Shown piece by piece: positions 1 to 9,328 of a stretch of 64,000 nucleotides of DNA. The notes below the pieces were generated by a model, which did not search any database, was not told the origin of the DNA, and was given only the letters and a program-made list of their open reading frames with translations. The stretch is from Dokdonella sp. (GTDB taxonomy: Bacteria > Pseudomonadota > Gammaproteobacteria > Xanthomonadales > Rhodanobacteraceae), in the NCBI GenBank assembly GCA_019634795.1, contig JAHCAR010000007.1:1-64000 (forward strand). Direction: 5' to 3'. A program made the translations under genes and the position numbers. Every line of letters begins with the position of its first letter. Positions within the stretch are counted from its first letter, which is position 1.

Positions 1-52
1 CTCGCCATGAAATCCATCCGGAATTTCTTCGCGTTATTTGCGGGACACCACA

Positions 53-760
53 CTAGCCGCGGGCAAGACGTTCGAGTGCGGCGGGTATCGCACTCGCCGT
101 GCTGACCTGGATCACGCGTGGATTGTCCACGGCGAAATGCGGATCGGTCTCGAGCGACCAGGTCGAGTGATAGGGCATGTAGACGCCCCAGCCGCCGAGT
201 TCGACCACCGGCGCGATATCGGATCGCAGGGAATTGCCGACCATGGCGAAAGCAGCCGGTTCGACGCCGCATTCCTCGAGCACGCGGGCGTAGGCCGGCG
301 GATCCTTTTCCGAAACGATCTCGATCCGGTGAAACAGGTCGCCGAGATCGGAGCGTCGCACCTTGGCCTGCTGGTGGATCAGGTCACCCTTCGTGATCAA
401 CACGATGCGATGGCGTGCGGCGACCTCCTCGACCGCTTCGCGTATGCCCGGCAACAACGTCACCGGGTGGGCGAGCACTTCCTTGCCGATGCCGACCAGG
501 CGATGCAGGTCACCCGAACTGATCAGTCCGCCGGTGATCTCGAAGGCGGCCTCGATCATCGACAGGGTCATGCCCTTGGCGCCGTAGCCGAAGGCCTGGA
601 TGTTGCCGGCTTCCACCGCGAGCAGGCGCTCATGGACACGCACATCGGCGAGATCGACATAGGCGCCGACGATGCGCTCGAACTCCGCCTGCGCGGCATC
701 GTAGAAGTCCTGGCTTTGCCACAGCGTGTCGTCGCCGTCGAATCCGATCAGCTCAAGCAT
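53..760 (-). CDS. HAD-family hydrolase
   Basis: A 235-residue cytosolic protein of the haloacid dehalogenase superfamily, expected to hydrolyse a phosphate ester of unknown identity. Motif I is seen at residues 7-13 (FDGDDTL, nucleophile Asp8 and acid/base Asp10), a motif III lysine lies in the ITKGDL segment near residue 123, and motif IV is in the MVGNSLRSD segment. The helical cap region lies between motifs I and II. The start codon lies 8 nt inside the 3' end of the upstream diguanylate cyclase gene on the same strand, so the two are probably translationally coupled. Substrate cannot be told from sequence. Confidence 0.88.
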   Translation of the reverse strand: MLELIGFDGDDTLWQSQDFYDAAQAEFERIVGAYVDLADVRVHERLLAVEAGNIQAFGYGAKGMTLSMIEAAFEITGGLISSGDLHRLVGIGKEVLAHPVTLLPGIREAVEEVAARHRIVLITKGDLIHQQAKVRRSDLGDLFHRIEIVSEKDPPAYARVLEECGVEPAAFAMVGNSLRSDIAPVVELGGWGVYMPYHSTWSLETDPHFAVDNPRVIQVSTASAIPAALERLARG

Positions 761-1976
761 CCCGTTGGGTCCTCGGGCGAGGCCGCGGTGGCTGCGAAGA
801 CCGGCCGATGTTGCGCCGCGCGATCAGGCCCGGTTCGAGCATGCTGACCGAAACGATCCGGTTGCGGCCCTGCTGCTTGGCCGCGTACAGCGCGACGTCG
901 ACAGCTCCGTAGAATCCGTCATCGTCGATGTCGCGTTCGGCATGGAAGCTGCCGACGCCGATGCTGACCGTAACCGGCACCTCGATGCCGGCGCAGACGA
1001 CCGGCTCGGCCTCCAGTGCTTCGCGAAATGCCTCGGTCCGGATCATGGTCGAAATCTCGTCGTAGTCGCGCAGAATCAGGCCGAACTCCTCGCCGCCGGT
1101 CCTCGCGACGACGACATCGGGCTCGGGAAACGCCGCGCTCAGGCGCTCGGCAAGATGCCGCAGCACCTCATCGCCGATAACGTGGCCATGGCGGTCGTTG
1201 ATCGACTTGAAATGATCGATGTCGAGCAGGGCCAGCGCAACCCCTGCGCCGGACAGCCATTGCGCTTCGCGAACCTGTTCGTTGAGGGTCTCGGTGAAGT
1301 TGCGCCGGTTGCACAGTCCGGTCAGCGAATCGGTGCGACTCAACTCCTCGTAGCGGTCACGCTGTTCGACCAGGGCTTCGTCCACCTCCAGGCGCCGCCG
1401 GTAGTCGGCGCGCGAACGCATGGCGGCCGCGCTCAGGTAGCCGGCATAGAGGGTCAGCGTGAGGGCGAGGATATGCAGTTCCGGATCGAGCCAGAGAACC
1501 AGGCCGGTCGGCACGATCAGCACGCCGATGCCAATCAACGTCATGCGCAGCATGCTCGTGTACAGGTGCGCCAGCACGGTCGAGAAGGCGATCGTTCCAA
1601 ACAGCGAAACGCTCTTGACCAGCGGCGGGATCACCGGATCGGTGACGATCCAGACCTGAATGCCAGCCCAGATCGCCGTGCTGGAAAGTGCTGCGCAGGT
1701 GTATCGGTTGATCCAGCGCTCCTGCGCAGCGGCGTCGTGCCGGGGCGGACGTGTCCTGACCCGCACGATCGCCGCGGCGATGAAGAGCACGGTCAGGGCC
1801 AGCACGATCCAGGGGTGGCGGACATGCATCCGGGTTGCCACTGCCAGCGGCAGCCAGGCGATCAGGTAGAGGAAGCCGCCGATCGAGGAGCGCGCATAGG
1901 TGTCGAGGACGCGGGTCCGAAGTCGCCGCTCGCGGCGCCGCCTGACCTCCTCGTCGCTGACCCCTGAAGCGATCAT
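753..1976 (-). CDS. membrane diguanylate cyclase (GGDEF domain)
   Basis: Predicted inner-membrane diguanylate cyclase of 407 aa that makes c-di-GMP from two GTP. The N-terminal half carries about six hydrophobic segments (roughly residues 30-180) and no recognised periplasmic sensor domain. The C-terminal GGDEF domain begins at the DSLTGLCNRRNF segment and has an intact active-site motif GGEEF. The inhibitory RxxD site normally five residues upstream is not present (EPDV occupies it), so product inhibition through that site is unlikely. The ATG at 1976 was chosen because a purine-rich GGGGGAGA lies just upstream; the frame stays open further but without a better site. It overlaps the downstream HAD gene by 8 nt. 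Confidence 0.9.
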   Translation of the reverse strand: MIASGVSDEEVRRRRERRLRTRVLDTYARSSIGGFLYLIAWLPLAVATRMHVRHPWIVLALTVLFIAAAIVRVRTRPPRHDAAAQERWINRYTCAALSSTAIWAGIQVWIVTDPVIPPLVKSVSLFGTIAFSTVLAHLYTSMLRMTLIGIGVLIVPTGLVLWLDPELHILALTLTLYAGYLSAAAMRSRADYRRRLEVDEALVEQRDRYEELSRTDSLTGLCNRRNFTETLNEQVREAQWLSGAGVALALLDIDHFKSINDRHGHVIGDEVLRHLAERLSAAFPEPDVVVARTGGEEFGLILRDYDEISTMIRTEAFREALEAEPVVCAGIEVPVTVSIGVGSFHAERDIDDDGFYGAVDVALYAAKQQGRNRIVSVSMLEPGLIARRNIGRSSQPPRPRPRTQRDA

Positions 1977-2202
1977 GCTCGTCTCCCCCCGGACACAGCA
2001 AGCTTGCAAGCGTTCAATGATCCCATACTCGGGCCGGCGGATCAGCGCAGACGGGAGGCCCCGCCGCGATCGTTCAGGGAACTGCGTCACAACTCGGCAA
2101 GCTTGGCGCCGAGGCGTGGGGATTGCCGTCGGCAGGACATCGATGGGGCAGGTTCAGGCGCGAAGATGCAAAAAGGACCTCCCGTTCCGAAGGAGACCGA
2201 CC

Positions 2203-2391
2203 ATGCAAATCGATCATCTGCAAGCCTGTGCGCACCGCCCCTGCATTTGCCAGGTCACCGCCGAACAGCAGTTCTGCAGCGACCACTGCCGCGAAATGGC
2301 CGAAAAGAATGGTGACACCTGCGCCTGCACCCACGCCGAATGCGCCGAGAATCCCGAGTTGGCCAAACCCGCGCAATTCCAGCCGGCCTGA
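2203..2391 (+). CDS. small bacterial metallothionein-like protein
   Basis: A 62-residue Cys-rich protein with eight cysteines arranged as C-x4-C-x-C (9, 14, 16), C-x3-C (25, 29) and C-x-C-x4-C (40, 42, 47), plus His at 5, 11, 28 and 44. This spacing and the CxxCxC-YCSxxC style fit the bacterial SmtA/BmtA-type metallothioneins, which bind Zn, Cd or Cu ions in the cytosol. An AGGAG ribosome binding site lies 8 nt before the ATG. It stands alone between two minus-strand genes and no metal-regulator gene is adjacent. Metal preference cannot be read from the sequence. Confidence 0.82.
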   Translation: MQIDHLQACAHRPCICQVTAEQQFCSDHCREMAEKNGDTCACTHAECAENPELAKPAQFQPA

Positions 2392-2433
2392 ACAGCGCCA
2401 GCGCGGACTCCATTTGCACTGACGGGCCAGCGC

Positions 2434-3858
2434 CTACAGGCTCATCGAAAGCAACTCGAGCATGCGCCCGGTTATCGACTGGATCTTGAACGTATCGATG
2501 CCGCCGGAAGGATTGTTCGACAGCGCAATGACGACGTAGGGGTCCTCACCGGCGTTCTCGAGCATCCAGGCATGGGTCAGGACATGGTCGCCAGCGCCCG
2601 AGGCGAGGTTGCCGCCCTTGTACCAGACCCGATCCCACCTGGCCCGGACATCGGGTTGCGCGACACCGGCGCCGAGCGCGCTGTCGACGGTCTTGAACGC
2701 CTCGGACCCCTGAGGCAGTCGACGCAACTTCGCGAAGGCCCGGCAGATGTCATACGGGCTCGCCCGCCATGTACCGTCGGTCAGCAGCTGGGTGTGGAAG
2801 AACGGACCCCCGGTGTTCGGGCCGAGCGGTTCGATGCGGTCATGCAGGAAGGTGTATTTGAATGGCTGCGTGCCGTTGACGAAACTCAGCGCGTCGTTGA
2901 GGTTGAACGAACGGAATACATGGAACTGCTCGCTGATGCCGAGGAATGGGGTCAGCAGTTCCGGCTGGGCGACGCCCCAGGCCGGGACGAGTGCGTCGAG
3001 CCGATCGCGACCGACCCGTTCGTGCAGCAGGTCGGTTGCCGTATTGTCGCTGATGCCGATCATCAAGCGGGCCAGATCGGCGACCGGAAACGGCGTGTTC
3101 AGCGGTTCGCTGTTGATCGTTCCACCGGGGGCGATCTCGCTGGCGACCATCGGCAGGATGTCGGTCGACGCGATGTCGCCGTCGACGATCGCTTCGCCGA
3201 GGCCACCAAGAACCCAGATCTTGAAAACCGACGCGGTCGCCCGCGGCGTATTCGCGTTGCGATCCTGCAGGGCCGTGCATTGTCCGCTGCCATTGATGCG
3301 CCCGATCAGCAGGGAGGGCGATGGCGACAGTGTCGCAAACTTGTCGGCGGCCTGGGCCAGGCTCAGGCCCTGGTCCTCGGGATACTGCACCGACCCCCCA
3401 TAGGTGCTGACGCCGAACTGCACGATCAATCCACCATTGGTGTAGCGTGTTCCGAACGGCATGAAGCCGTACGGAGGGCCGCTTCCGGGCGAATCGATGA
3501 CGAGAGTGGCGCGGACCGGAGTCAATGAAACGACGTCTGTGATGACCGCGTTCGGATAGCTGCTGCGCACCGACTGGATGAAGGCCTGGGTCTGCGCGAC
3601 ATTGGTCTGGCTCAGCCAGGCCGGGTCGAAGTGCGCGTTGACCTCGGCCACGGTGGTCGTTTCGCCAGCGGCGAGTTCGCCCATAAGCCATTGCAACTGG
3701 TCGGCAGTCGGACCTGGGGGCAGTTGATAGACCCCACCGGACTGCGGGAACAGCGGCTCGATGTTCGGCGGATCGAAGCCGTCGACATAAAGCTGCGCGT
3801 GCAGCGGCGCGCAGAAACTCAGGGCGAGTAAGGCAAGCAGGCTGGAACGGCGTGGCAT
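2434..3858 (-). CDS. secreted class A beta-lactamase-type serine hydrolase
   Basis: Exported 474-residue protein with a signal peptide (residues 1-21, ending in LHA-Q) and a roughly 150-residue N-terminal region before a class A beta-lactamase/D-Ala-D-Ala-peptidase fold. Catalytic motifs are visible: SVFK as the SxxK motif, SDN in GISDNTATD, and KGG in WYKGGNLASG where beta-lactamases have KTG or KSG. Family members are penicillin-interactive or esterase-like hydrolases; the full Glu166 loop was not identified, so beta-lactam resistance should not be assumed. The mature protein starts with QLYVDGFDP, resembling the terminal GFD motif of other exported proteins here. The ATG at 3858 is preceded by GGGGAAG. 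Confidence 0.82.
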   Translation of the reverse strand: MPRRSSLLALLALSFCAPLHAQLYVDGFDPPNIEPLFPQSGGVYQLPPGPTADQLQWLMGELAAGETTTVAEVNAHFDPAWLSQTNVAQTQAFIQSVRSSYPNAVITDVVSLTPVRATLVIDSPGSGPPYGFMPFGTRYTNGGLIVQFGVSTYGGSVQYPEDQGLSLAQAADKFATLSPSPSLLIGRINGSGQCTALQDRNANTPRATASVFKIWVLGGLGEAIVDGDIASTDILPMVASEIAPGGTINSEPLNTPFPVADLARLMIGISDNTATDLLHERVGRDRLDALVPAWGVAQPELLTPFLGISEQFHVFRSFNLNDALSFVNGTQPFKYTFLHDRIEPLGPNTGGPFFHTQLLTDGTWRASPYDICRAFAKLRRLPQGSEAFKTVDSALGAGVAQPDVRARWDRVWYKGGNLASGAGDHVLTHAWMLENAGEDPYVVIALSNNPSGGIDTFKIQSITGRMLELLSMSL

Positions 3859-4000
3859 GGCGGTCTTCCCCGACAGCGATAAAGTGTGACGCAATTCGCG
3901 TTTTATCGGGGTCCGACCTTAGCAAAACCGCATCGGCTCTTCAAAAGTGCCGCGCATCACCACGCCACGGTCGCGCGTGAGATGAATCAGGGGAGCGCGA

Positions 4001-4957
4001 TCAGAACGTCAGCAGAACCTTGCCGATCGCTGCGCGGCTCTCGAGATACCTGTGCGCGGCGGCACCTTCGGCGATCGCGAAGCGCTTGGCAATGCGCGGC
4101 CGCAGGCGGCCGTCGAGGATTTCGGCGAACAGTGCCGCGGCGCGCTCGCGGCGAACCTCGGCGCTGACCAGCACGTTCCAGAGGTCGCCGCCGGTCAGGC
4201 TCAGCGAGCGATCCATCAGCAGGCGCGGATCGACCGGATCGGGATCGCCGGCCGCCATGCCGTAGAAGACGACGTGCCCGCCGACCCTTGCCGCGGCGAG
4301 GCTTTCACCGAGCGTGCGACCCACCGAGTCGTAGACGACATCGACGCCCTTGCCCTCACTCAGCGCTAGTGCCTGCGCGCTCCAGTTCTCGTAGTCGGCC
4401 GTGGCTTCGGCACCGGCATCGAGAACGGCTGCGCGCTTCTCTCGGCTCGAGGCGATGCCGAGCACGCGCACGCCGCGGGTGGCGAGCATTTGGGTCAGCA
4501 GAAGGCCGACGCCGCCGGCAGCCGCATGGACGATGGCGATTTCGCCGCTGCGCGGGACATGGCTGTCGGTCACGAGGTACTGCGCGGTGAGTCCCTGCAG
4601 CAACACCGCGGCGGCCAGCTCGAAGTCGATGCCTTCCGGAAGCGGAATGAGCTTATCGGCATCGACGGCGACGAGTTCCGCGTTCGCATGCGGCATGTCG
4701 GCGAAACCGACCCGTGTGCCCGCGGCAAATCCGCTGTCGCCGCCCTCCTCGATCACGCCCGCGCCTTCGTAGCCGAGGATCCACGGCGGGCTGCCCTTCA
4801 GGTGGTAATTGCCCTTGCGGCGATAGACATCGGCATAGTTGAGTCCGACGGCGTGCATACGCACGATCGCTTGCCCGGGGCCGCGCGCCGGCTCGGGATG
4901 CTCGCGCCACTGCAGGACATCGGCGCTGCCGAATGCCTCGAACACAAGGGCCTTCAT
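4001..4957 (-). CDS. zinc-independent quinone oxidoreductase (MDR superfamily)
   Basis: A 318-residue cytosolic NADPH-dependent quinone reductase/zeta-crystallin-like enzyme. The N-terminal GroES-like fold starts MKALVFEAFGSADVLQW, the GxEGAGV segment at about residue 60 is typical, and the Rossmann nucleotide site appears as VHAAAGGVGLLLTQ (AxxGGVG). The structural and catalytic zinc ligands of alcohol dehydrogenases are missing, which supports the quinone-reductase class. The start at 4957 has GAGGAG about nine bases upstream; an upstream in-frame ATG at 5011 has none. It lies about 100 bases downstream of the molybdenum hydroxylase operon in the same direction and may or may not be co-transcribed. 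Confidence 0.88.
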   Translation of the reverse strand: MKALVFEAFGSADVLQWREHPEPARGPGQAIVRMHAVGLNYADVYRRKGNYHLKGSPPWILGYEGAGVIEEGGDSGFAAGTRVGFADMPHANAELVAVDADKLIPLPEGIDFELAAAVLLQGLTAQYLVTDSHVPRSGEIAIVHAAAGGVGLLLTQMLATRGVRVLGIASSREKRAAVLDAGAEATADYENWSAQALALSEGKGVDVVYDSVGRTLGESLAAARVGGHVVFYGMAAGDPDPVDPRLLMDRSLSLTGGDLWNVLVSAEVRRERAAALFAEILDGRLRPRIAKRFAIAEGAAAHRYLESRAAIGKVLLTF

Positions 4958-5059
4958 CGGGATCGCTCTCCTCTCGGGGCGGTGCGCTGCGACGCCGGAA
5001 AACGTCTGCACCGCGATGCAGACCAGTTGTGGGCCATGCCCGCTTCGATCAAGAGACCC

Positions 5060-5641
5060 TCACGGCGATGGACACGGTGCCCCGTGACCGGCCCACTCGC
5101 GCAGGAACCCGGCCGCTTGCACTGCCGAATACGGGGCCGCCTCGCGATCGCCGCCGGGGGCCCAGCCCCAGCCGACCAGCGCATCGTGTTCGACATGGTC
5201 GGCGATTTCGGCCAGCGCGCGCCCGCCGTTGCGTTGCGGATCCTTGATCTGCGCGCAGATTTCGGCACTGCTGCGGCCGGACCACTGCATGCTCACCGGC
5301 GCCAGCAACCAGGCATGCGCGCCGGGCGGACCGTGGTTCGCCTCGGCATTGCGCGGACCATGGCAGCTCATGCAGAGCAGGCCGTTTTCGGCACCGATGC
5401 GGCTGGCCCCGGCATCGACGTGCATGCCGTGCGGACGCGGCTGCGAACCGTAGTGCGGGCCCGACCAGATCGGCAGGTTGTCGGCGCCGACATGGCAGTT
5501 CGCGCAGCGCGGATGCGAGAACACCTCGTTGACCTTGGCCCAGGCGGCGAGGCCTTCGTCCGCCGCGACCGCAGGTCCATGCACGAACGCGGCAACCACG
5601 ATGACGGCGAGGGTTGCCAGCCAGTACCGATGCGCGGCCAT
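5060..5641 (-). CDS. periplasmic di-heme cytochrome c of the molybdenum hydroxylase operon
   Basis: A 193-residue exported cytochrome with a signal peptide (residues 1-27, hydrophobic core LATLAVIVVAAFV, cleavage around AVA-A) and two c-type heme sites, CANCH (46-50) and CMSCH (90-94). It begins 2 nt after the stop of the molybdopterin-subunit gene, completing a three-gene operon. Aldehyde/isoquinoline oxidoreductases that lack a FAD subunit commonly pass electrons to a periplasmic c-type cytochrome, and that is the inferred job here. The start was set by the MAAHRYW signal peptide; the frame extends upstream only as an overlap with the previous gene. Confidence 0.85.
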   Translation of the reverse strand: MAAHRYWLATLAVIVVAAFVHGPAVAADEGLAAWAKVNEVFSHPRCANCHVGADNLPIWSGPHYGSQPRPHGMHVDAGASRIGAENGLLCMSCHGPRNAEANHGPPGAHAWLLAPVSMQWSGRSSAEICAQIKDPQRNGGRALAEIADHVEHDALVGWGWAPGGDREAAPYSAVQAAGFLREWAGHGAPCPSP

Positions 5642-5643
5642 GC

Positions 5644-7890
5644 CTAGACGAACCCGATCTGCTTGACCAGCGGCAGCTCGCGGATGCGCTGCCCGGTGGC
5701 GGCGAAGATCGCGTTGGCCAGGGCCGGCGCGACCGGCGGCACCGGCGGCTCGCCGATGCCACGTACTTCGCCGGTGGTCTCGAAGGTACGCACCTCGATG
5801 CGCGGAGTCTGGTAAAGACGCAGGCTCGTATAGTCGTGGAAATTGCTTTGCTCGACCCTGCCCCCGGCATGGGTCAGTTCGGCGAACATCGCGTGGCCTA
5901 GCCCCCACAGCACGCCGCCCTGCACCTGGGCTTCGAAATTGACCGGATCGATGACCTTGCCGACCTCGACGGCGACATGGACGGCATCGACGCGGATGCC
6001 GGCCGCGGTCGCCGTGACTTCGACCACCTCGGCGACCGGCACGCCGAACGAGAGCGTGTAGGCGAGACCGCGGCCGCGTCCGGCCGGCAACGGCGTGCCC
6101 CAGTCCGACATCTCGCCGACCGCCTGCAGCAGTCGGCGAGAGGGTTCGTGCGTGCACAGGCGCAGGCGCTCGGCGAGCGGATCGGCGCCGGCTGCGTGGA
6201 TCAGTTCGTCGAGCGCGCACTCGTGCAGGAATCCGTTGCCGGAGGCGCCCACGGATCGCCACGAGCTGACCGGCAGCGCGTCCGGCACGCGATAGCCGGT
6301 GACCCGATAGTTCGGTATCGCGAACGGCTGGTCCCAGGCACCGGCGACGATCGCAGTGTCGGGCCCGGGTACCGACTGGCCGATCCGGCCCATCTGCGAT
6401 GCAGTGACCGAGGCCGAAGCGATGCCGAGATCGAAAGCCTGCACGCGACCGTCGGCGACGACGCCACGCATGCGCGCCACCGCGAACGGTCGCGGAAAGT
6501 CATGACGCATGTCCTCTTCGCGCGTCCATGTCATCTTGATCGGCGGGCCCGGATGGGCCAGGGCGAGCTCGATGGCCTGGCGCACGTAGTCGTCCTCGAG
6601 CCGGCGGCCGAAGCTGCCGCCGCTGATCTGCTGGTGCAGGTGGATCTGATGTTCGTCGAGGCCGCTCAGTTCGGCCGCGGCGGCCAGCACGAAACGCGGA
6701 ATCTGCGTGCCGGTCCAGATGTCGAGGCGTCCATCCTGCCACTGCGCCACCGCATTCATCGGTTCGAGCGGTGCATGGGCGAGACAGGGCACGCGATACT
6801 CGGCTTCGATCGCCGACGCGCCTGCCGCGGCCAAGGCCGCATCGACATCGCCCTCGTCCTTGAACCGGCTGTCGCGACGCTCCGCGACGAACGAGGCGGC
6901 CGCTTCGGCAAACAGCGCGTCGGTGGCAAAGGCGTGCGCGGGCGGCCCCCAGTCGGCCTTGACCCTGGCCGCGGCTTCGAAGGCCCGCCAGGTATTGTCG
7001 GCGATCACGCCGAAGCCGCCCTTGACCGGCAGCACTGCGACCACGCCGCGCATGCTTCGCGCTTCCGCGGCATCGAAGCCGCGGATGCCGCCACCGAGAA
7101 ACGGGTTCGTGCGCACGGTGGCATGCAGCATGCCGGGCAGGCGCAGATCGATGCCGTAGGCTGCCGTACCGGTGCACTTGGCGACCATGTCGATGCGCTG
7201 CATCGGCTTGCCGAGCAGACGCCACTGCGAGGCCGGCTTCAGGGCAACCTCGTGCGGGGGGGCGAGCCGTGCCGCGGCCGGCGCCAGCGCGACATAACTG
7301 AATGCACGTCCGTCGGCGGTCAGGACCTGGCCGTCGCGCGTCGACAGGCTGTCGATCGGCTCGCCGGTCTGCTTCGCAGCGGCGATCAGCAGCATCCGGC
7401 GCGCGGTAGCCCCGGCGACGCGCAGGCGGTCGAAGGCATCGGCCACGGTCGATGAACCCCCGGTTACCTGCAGGCCAAGCAGCTTGCCGACGACGTCTCC
7501 GAAGGCGCGGCCATTGCGGGCGAAAAAACTGTCGCTGGTGGCCGCAATCGGAAATCCCTCGGCGGCGACCTTGCCGTTGTAGTAGGCCGCACTCGGCGGA
7601 CCCGGATCGACCTTGAACTGGCCCCAGGCGAGATCCAGTTCTTCGGCAATCAGGGCGGCCAGCACTGACCAGGCGCCCTGGCCGACATCGGCGCGCGGCG
7701 TGATCACGGTGATGCCTTGCGCGTCGATCAGCAGGAATGGATTGAGCGTCGAGGCACCGTCGGCGAGGTCGTCGAGGAGCGGATTCTTCGGGTCGCGCTT
7801 GTAAGCCACGTAGCCGACCGCGAATCCGCCGACGAGTGCAGCCGCTCCGACCAGGAAGGTACGCCGCGTGATCTTCGCGAGCCGCCCCAT
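5644..7890 (-). CDS. molybdopterin-binding subunit of xanthine oxidase-family hydroxylase (IorB-like)
   Basis: A 748-residue catalytic subunit that hydroxylates a small aldehyde or N-heterocycle using a molybdopterin cytosine dinucleotide cofactor. The N-terminus is a Tat signal (TRRTFLVGAAALVGGFAVG, with the twin arginines at 9-10), so the folded enzyme is exported. Family segments include DVGQG near residue 70, the substrate-channel region around HAPLEPMNAVAQW, the QQISGGSFGRRLEDDY segment, and the C-terminal EAQVQGG and GEPPVPPVAPALANAI blocks, which normally carry the catalytic Glu. It sits between its 2Fe-2S partner (3-nt gap) and a di-heme cytochrome (2-nt gap). The exact substrate is not predictable; IorAB and nicotinate/aldehyde dehydrogenases share this layout. 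Confidence 0.92.
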   Translation of the reverse strand: MGRLAKITRRTFLVGAAALVGGFAVGYVAYKRDPKNPLLDDLADGASTLNPFLLIDAQGITVITPRADVGQGAWSVLAALIAEELDLAWGQFKVDPGPPSAAYYNGKVAAEGFPIAATSDSFFARNGRAFGDVVGKLLGLQVTGGSSTVADAFDRLRVAGATARRMLLIAAAKQTGEPIDSLSTRDGQVLTADGRAFSYVALAPAAARLAPPHEVALKPASQWRLLGKPMQRIDMVAKCTGTAAYGIDLRLPGMLHATVRTNPFLGGGIRGFDAAEARSMRGVVAVLPVKGGFGVIADNTWRAFEAAARVKADWGPPAHAFATDALFAEAAASFVAERRDSRFKDEGDVDAALAAAGASAIEAEYRVPCLAHAPLEPMNAVAQWQDGRLDIWTGTQIPRFVLAAAAELSGLDEHQIHLHQQISGGSFGRRLEDDYVRQAIELALAHPGPPIKMTWTREEDMRHDFPRPFAVARMRGVVADGRVQAFDLGIASASVTASQMGRIGQSVPGPDTAIVAGAWDQPFAIPNYRVTGYRVPDALPVSSWRSVGASGNGFLHECALDELIHAAGADPLAERLRLCTHEPSRRLLQAVGEMSDWGTPLPAGRGRGLAYTLSFGVPVAEVVEVTATAAGIRVDAVHVAVEVGKVIDPVNFEAQVQGGVLWGLGHAMFAELTHAGGRVEQSNFHDYTSLRLYQTPRIEVRTFETTGEVRGIGEPPVPPVAPALANAIFAATGQRIRELPLVKQIGFV

Positions 7891-7893
7891 CGT

Positions 7894-8352
7894 TCAGGCC
7901 TCCCGCAGTTTCGCGGCGGCGGTGTGGACCACTTCACGGATGCGTGTGTACGTCCCGCATCGACACAGGTTCGCCGACATCGCGCGATCGATCTGTTCGT
8001 CGGTCGGCTCCGGCTGGATCGCGAGGAACGCAGCGGCAGCCATGATCTGTCCGGACTGGCAATAGCCGCATTGGGCGACCTGGTGTTCGATCCAGGCGGC
8101 CTGCACGGCGTGCAGCGCATCGGCTTGTCCGAGACCTTCAATCGTCGTTACCGGGCCCTGCACGTCACCGACGCGCAGGACGCACGAACGCACGGCGAGG
8201 CCGTTCACATGCACGGTGCAGGCGCCGCACTGGGCGATACCGCAGCCGTATTTGGGACCGGTGATGCCAAGCGCATCGCGCAGAGCCCACAGCAGCGGCA
8301 TTTCCGGCTCGACGTCGAGCTCGTGCTCGACTCCGTTCACGCTCAGCTTCAC
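7894..8352 (-). CDS. (2Fe-2S)-binding subunit of the molybdenum hydroxylase (IorA-like)
   Basis: A 152-residue electron-transfer subunit. The plant-ferredoxin-type cluster is bound by CGIAQCGAC and a further Cys in RSCVLRVG; the second, helical cluster by CGYCQSG and CRCGTYTRI. Partner of the Tat-exported molybdopterin subunit just downstream, most likely carried across the membrane with it because it has no signal of its own. No ATG fits: the GTG at 8352 was chosen because GGAGG lies 7 nt upstream and the protein then begins VKLSVNG as in the family. It is the first gene of the operon and is divergent from the EF-hand gene at 8612. Confidence 0.93.
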   Translation of the reverse strand: MKLSVNGVEHELDVEPEMPLLWALRDALGITGPKYGCGIAQCGACTVHVNGLAVRSCVLRVGDVQGPVTTIEGLGQADALHAVQAAWIEHQVAQCGYCQSGQIMAAAAFLAIQPEPTDEQIDRAMSANLCRCGTYTRIREVVHTAAAKLREA

Positions 8353-8611
8353 GGTGCGGCCTCCGAGGCGTCGCCACTTCGGCCCGACAGTAGCGAAGTC
8401 CGGCCGGCCTGTCATCGTTTGGCCGGCACGTCGATCGCACTTCGCATGTTCGAGGCAACCGGCACCGCTCGAGCTGCGATGAACAAAGGCTGACGCGTCG
8501 ACGCTCCGTTCAGGCGGGGCTTGGGCTGCAGGCAATAGCGTGCGCTCGAGGGCCGAACGGACCATCACGACCGCCGCAGCAGCCAGGCCCCACGATCGCA
8601 GGGAGACGTCG

Positions 8612-8884
8612 ATGAAGCTCAAAGGGTTTCGAACCGTATTGCTGGCCATGGCCGCGCTCGCAGCGCCGTCGGCATTCGCCGCGCAGGCGACGCCGTCGAC
8701 GCAAACCGTGTCCCATCCGCAGCAATGGACACCGGCCGACCGGAATCGCGACGGCCAACTCAGCCGCGAGGAGTTGATCCCGTTTCCGGCCTTCACCGAA
8801 CATTTCGACGCGATGGATACGAACCGCGATGGCAAGATCTCGCGGCCCGAATATGCGGCCTGGCTCGAATCCCGGAAGCAATAG
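8612..8884 (+). CDS. small exported EF-hand calcium-binding protein
   Basis: A 90-residue exported protein with a signal peptide (about residues 1-23, ending AFA-A) and two EF-hand loops, [12 protein letters not shown] and [12 protein letters not shown], each with the 1-3-5-12 ligand pattern and the central Gly. Such small periplasmic EF-hand proteins are common in Xanthomonadales and probably buffer or sense calcium. GGGAGA lies just upstream of the ATG. The gene is divergent from the molybdenum hydroxylase operon; no functional tie to it can be shown. Confidence 0.85.
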   Translation: MKLKGFRTVLLAMAALAAPSAFAAQATPSTQTVSHPQQWTPADRNRDGQLSREELIPFPAFTEHFDAMDTNRDGKISRPEYAAWLESRKQ

Positions 8885-8977
8885 TCGACCCGGCGCGTTG
8901 CTGGCGCCGAAACGCCCGACCGCGCAACCGTCGCCACCGTGCGAATAGTGGCATCGACCACTGGAACGACCGCCGTA

Positions 8978-9262
8978 TCAGCGCTCGCGAAGACGATGGC
9001 TGTCGGAGGCGCTCAGCTCGAGTCCGTAGACACGACGCAGATCGGCAATGCGCCGCAGGGTCGCGGACGAAAATGGCGCCTTGTTCTCGAGTGCGTGCAG
9101 GGCGATGCCTTCGATCAGGTCGCCGAGGGACAGATCGAGTGCCTCGGCCAGCCCCTTGAGGACCTTGAGCAGGCGTTTCTCGATTCGCACGCCCGTTTGC
9201 ACGCGCTCGACCTCATGCCGGGACGCGTCGTCCAATTCCGGTTGCTTGCTGCGCGTCGCCAT
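8978..9262 (-). CDS. hypothetical protein, possible ribbon-helix-helix-type DNA-binding protein
   Basis: A 94-residue charged protein without signal or membrane segment. A short strand ([14 protein letters not shown]) followed by two helices ([25 protein letters not shown]) looks like the ribbon-helix-helix fold of CopG/Arc-type regulators, but no family was firmly recognised. The start at 9262 has GAGG upstream; a start at 9295 would fall inside a palindrome (9290-9299). It is divergent from the SRPBCC-domain gene, which it might regulate. Regulator function is an inference from fold appearance and position. Confidence 0.6.
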   Translation of the reverse strand: MATRSKQPELDDASRHEVERVQTGVRIEKRLLKVLKGLAEALDLSLGDLIEGIALHALENKAPFSSATLRRIADLRRVYGLELSASDSHRLRER

Positions 9263-9289
9263 CGGCTTGGCCTCGGAATCCCTGATTGT

Positions 9290-9299
9290 TACCATGGTA
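9290..9299. promoter_or_regulatory. palindrome TACCATGGTA between divergent genes
   Basis: A perfect 10-bp palindrome, TACCATGGTA, sits in the short divergent region between the possible ribbon-helix-helix gene and the SRPBCC-domain gene. It could be a regulator half-site pair. A 10-bp palindrome can occur by chance in one window, so this is a weak call. Confidence 0.3.
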
Positions 9300-9328
9300 C
9301 ATACCTACCACGCTATATGGAATCCCCC

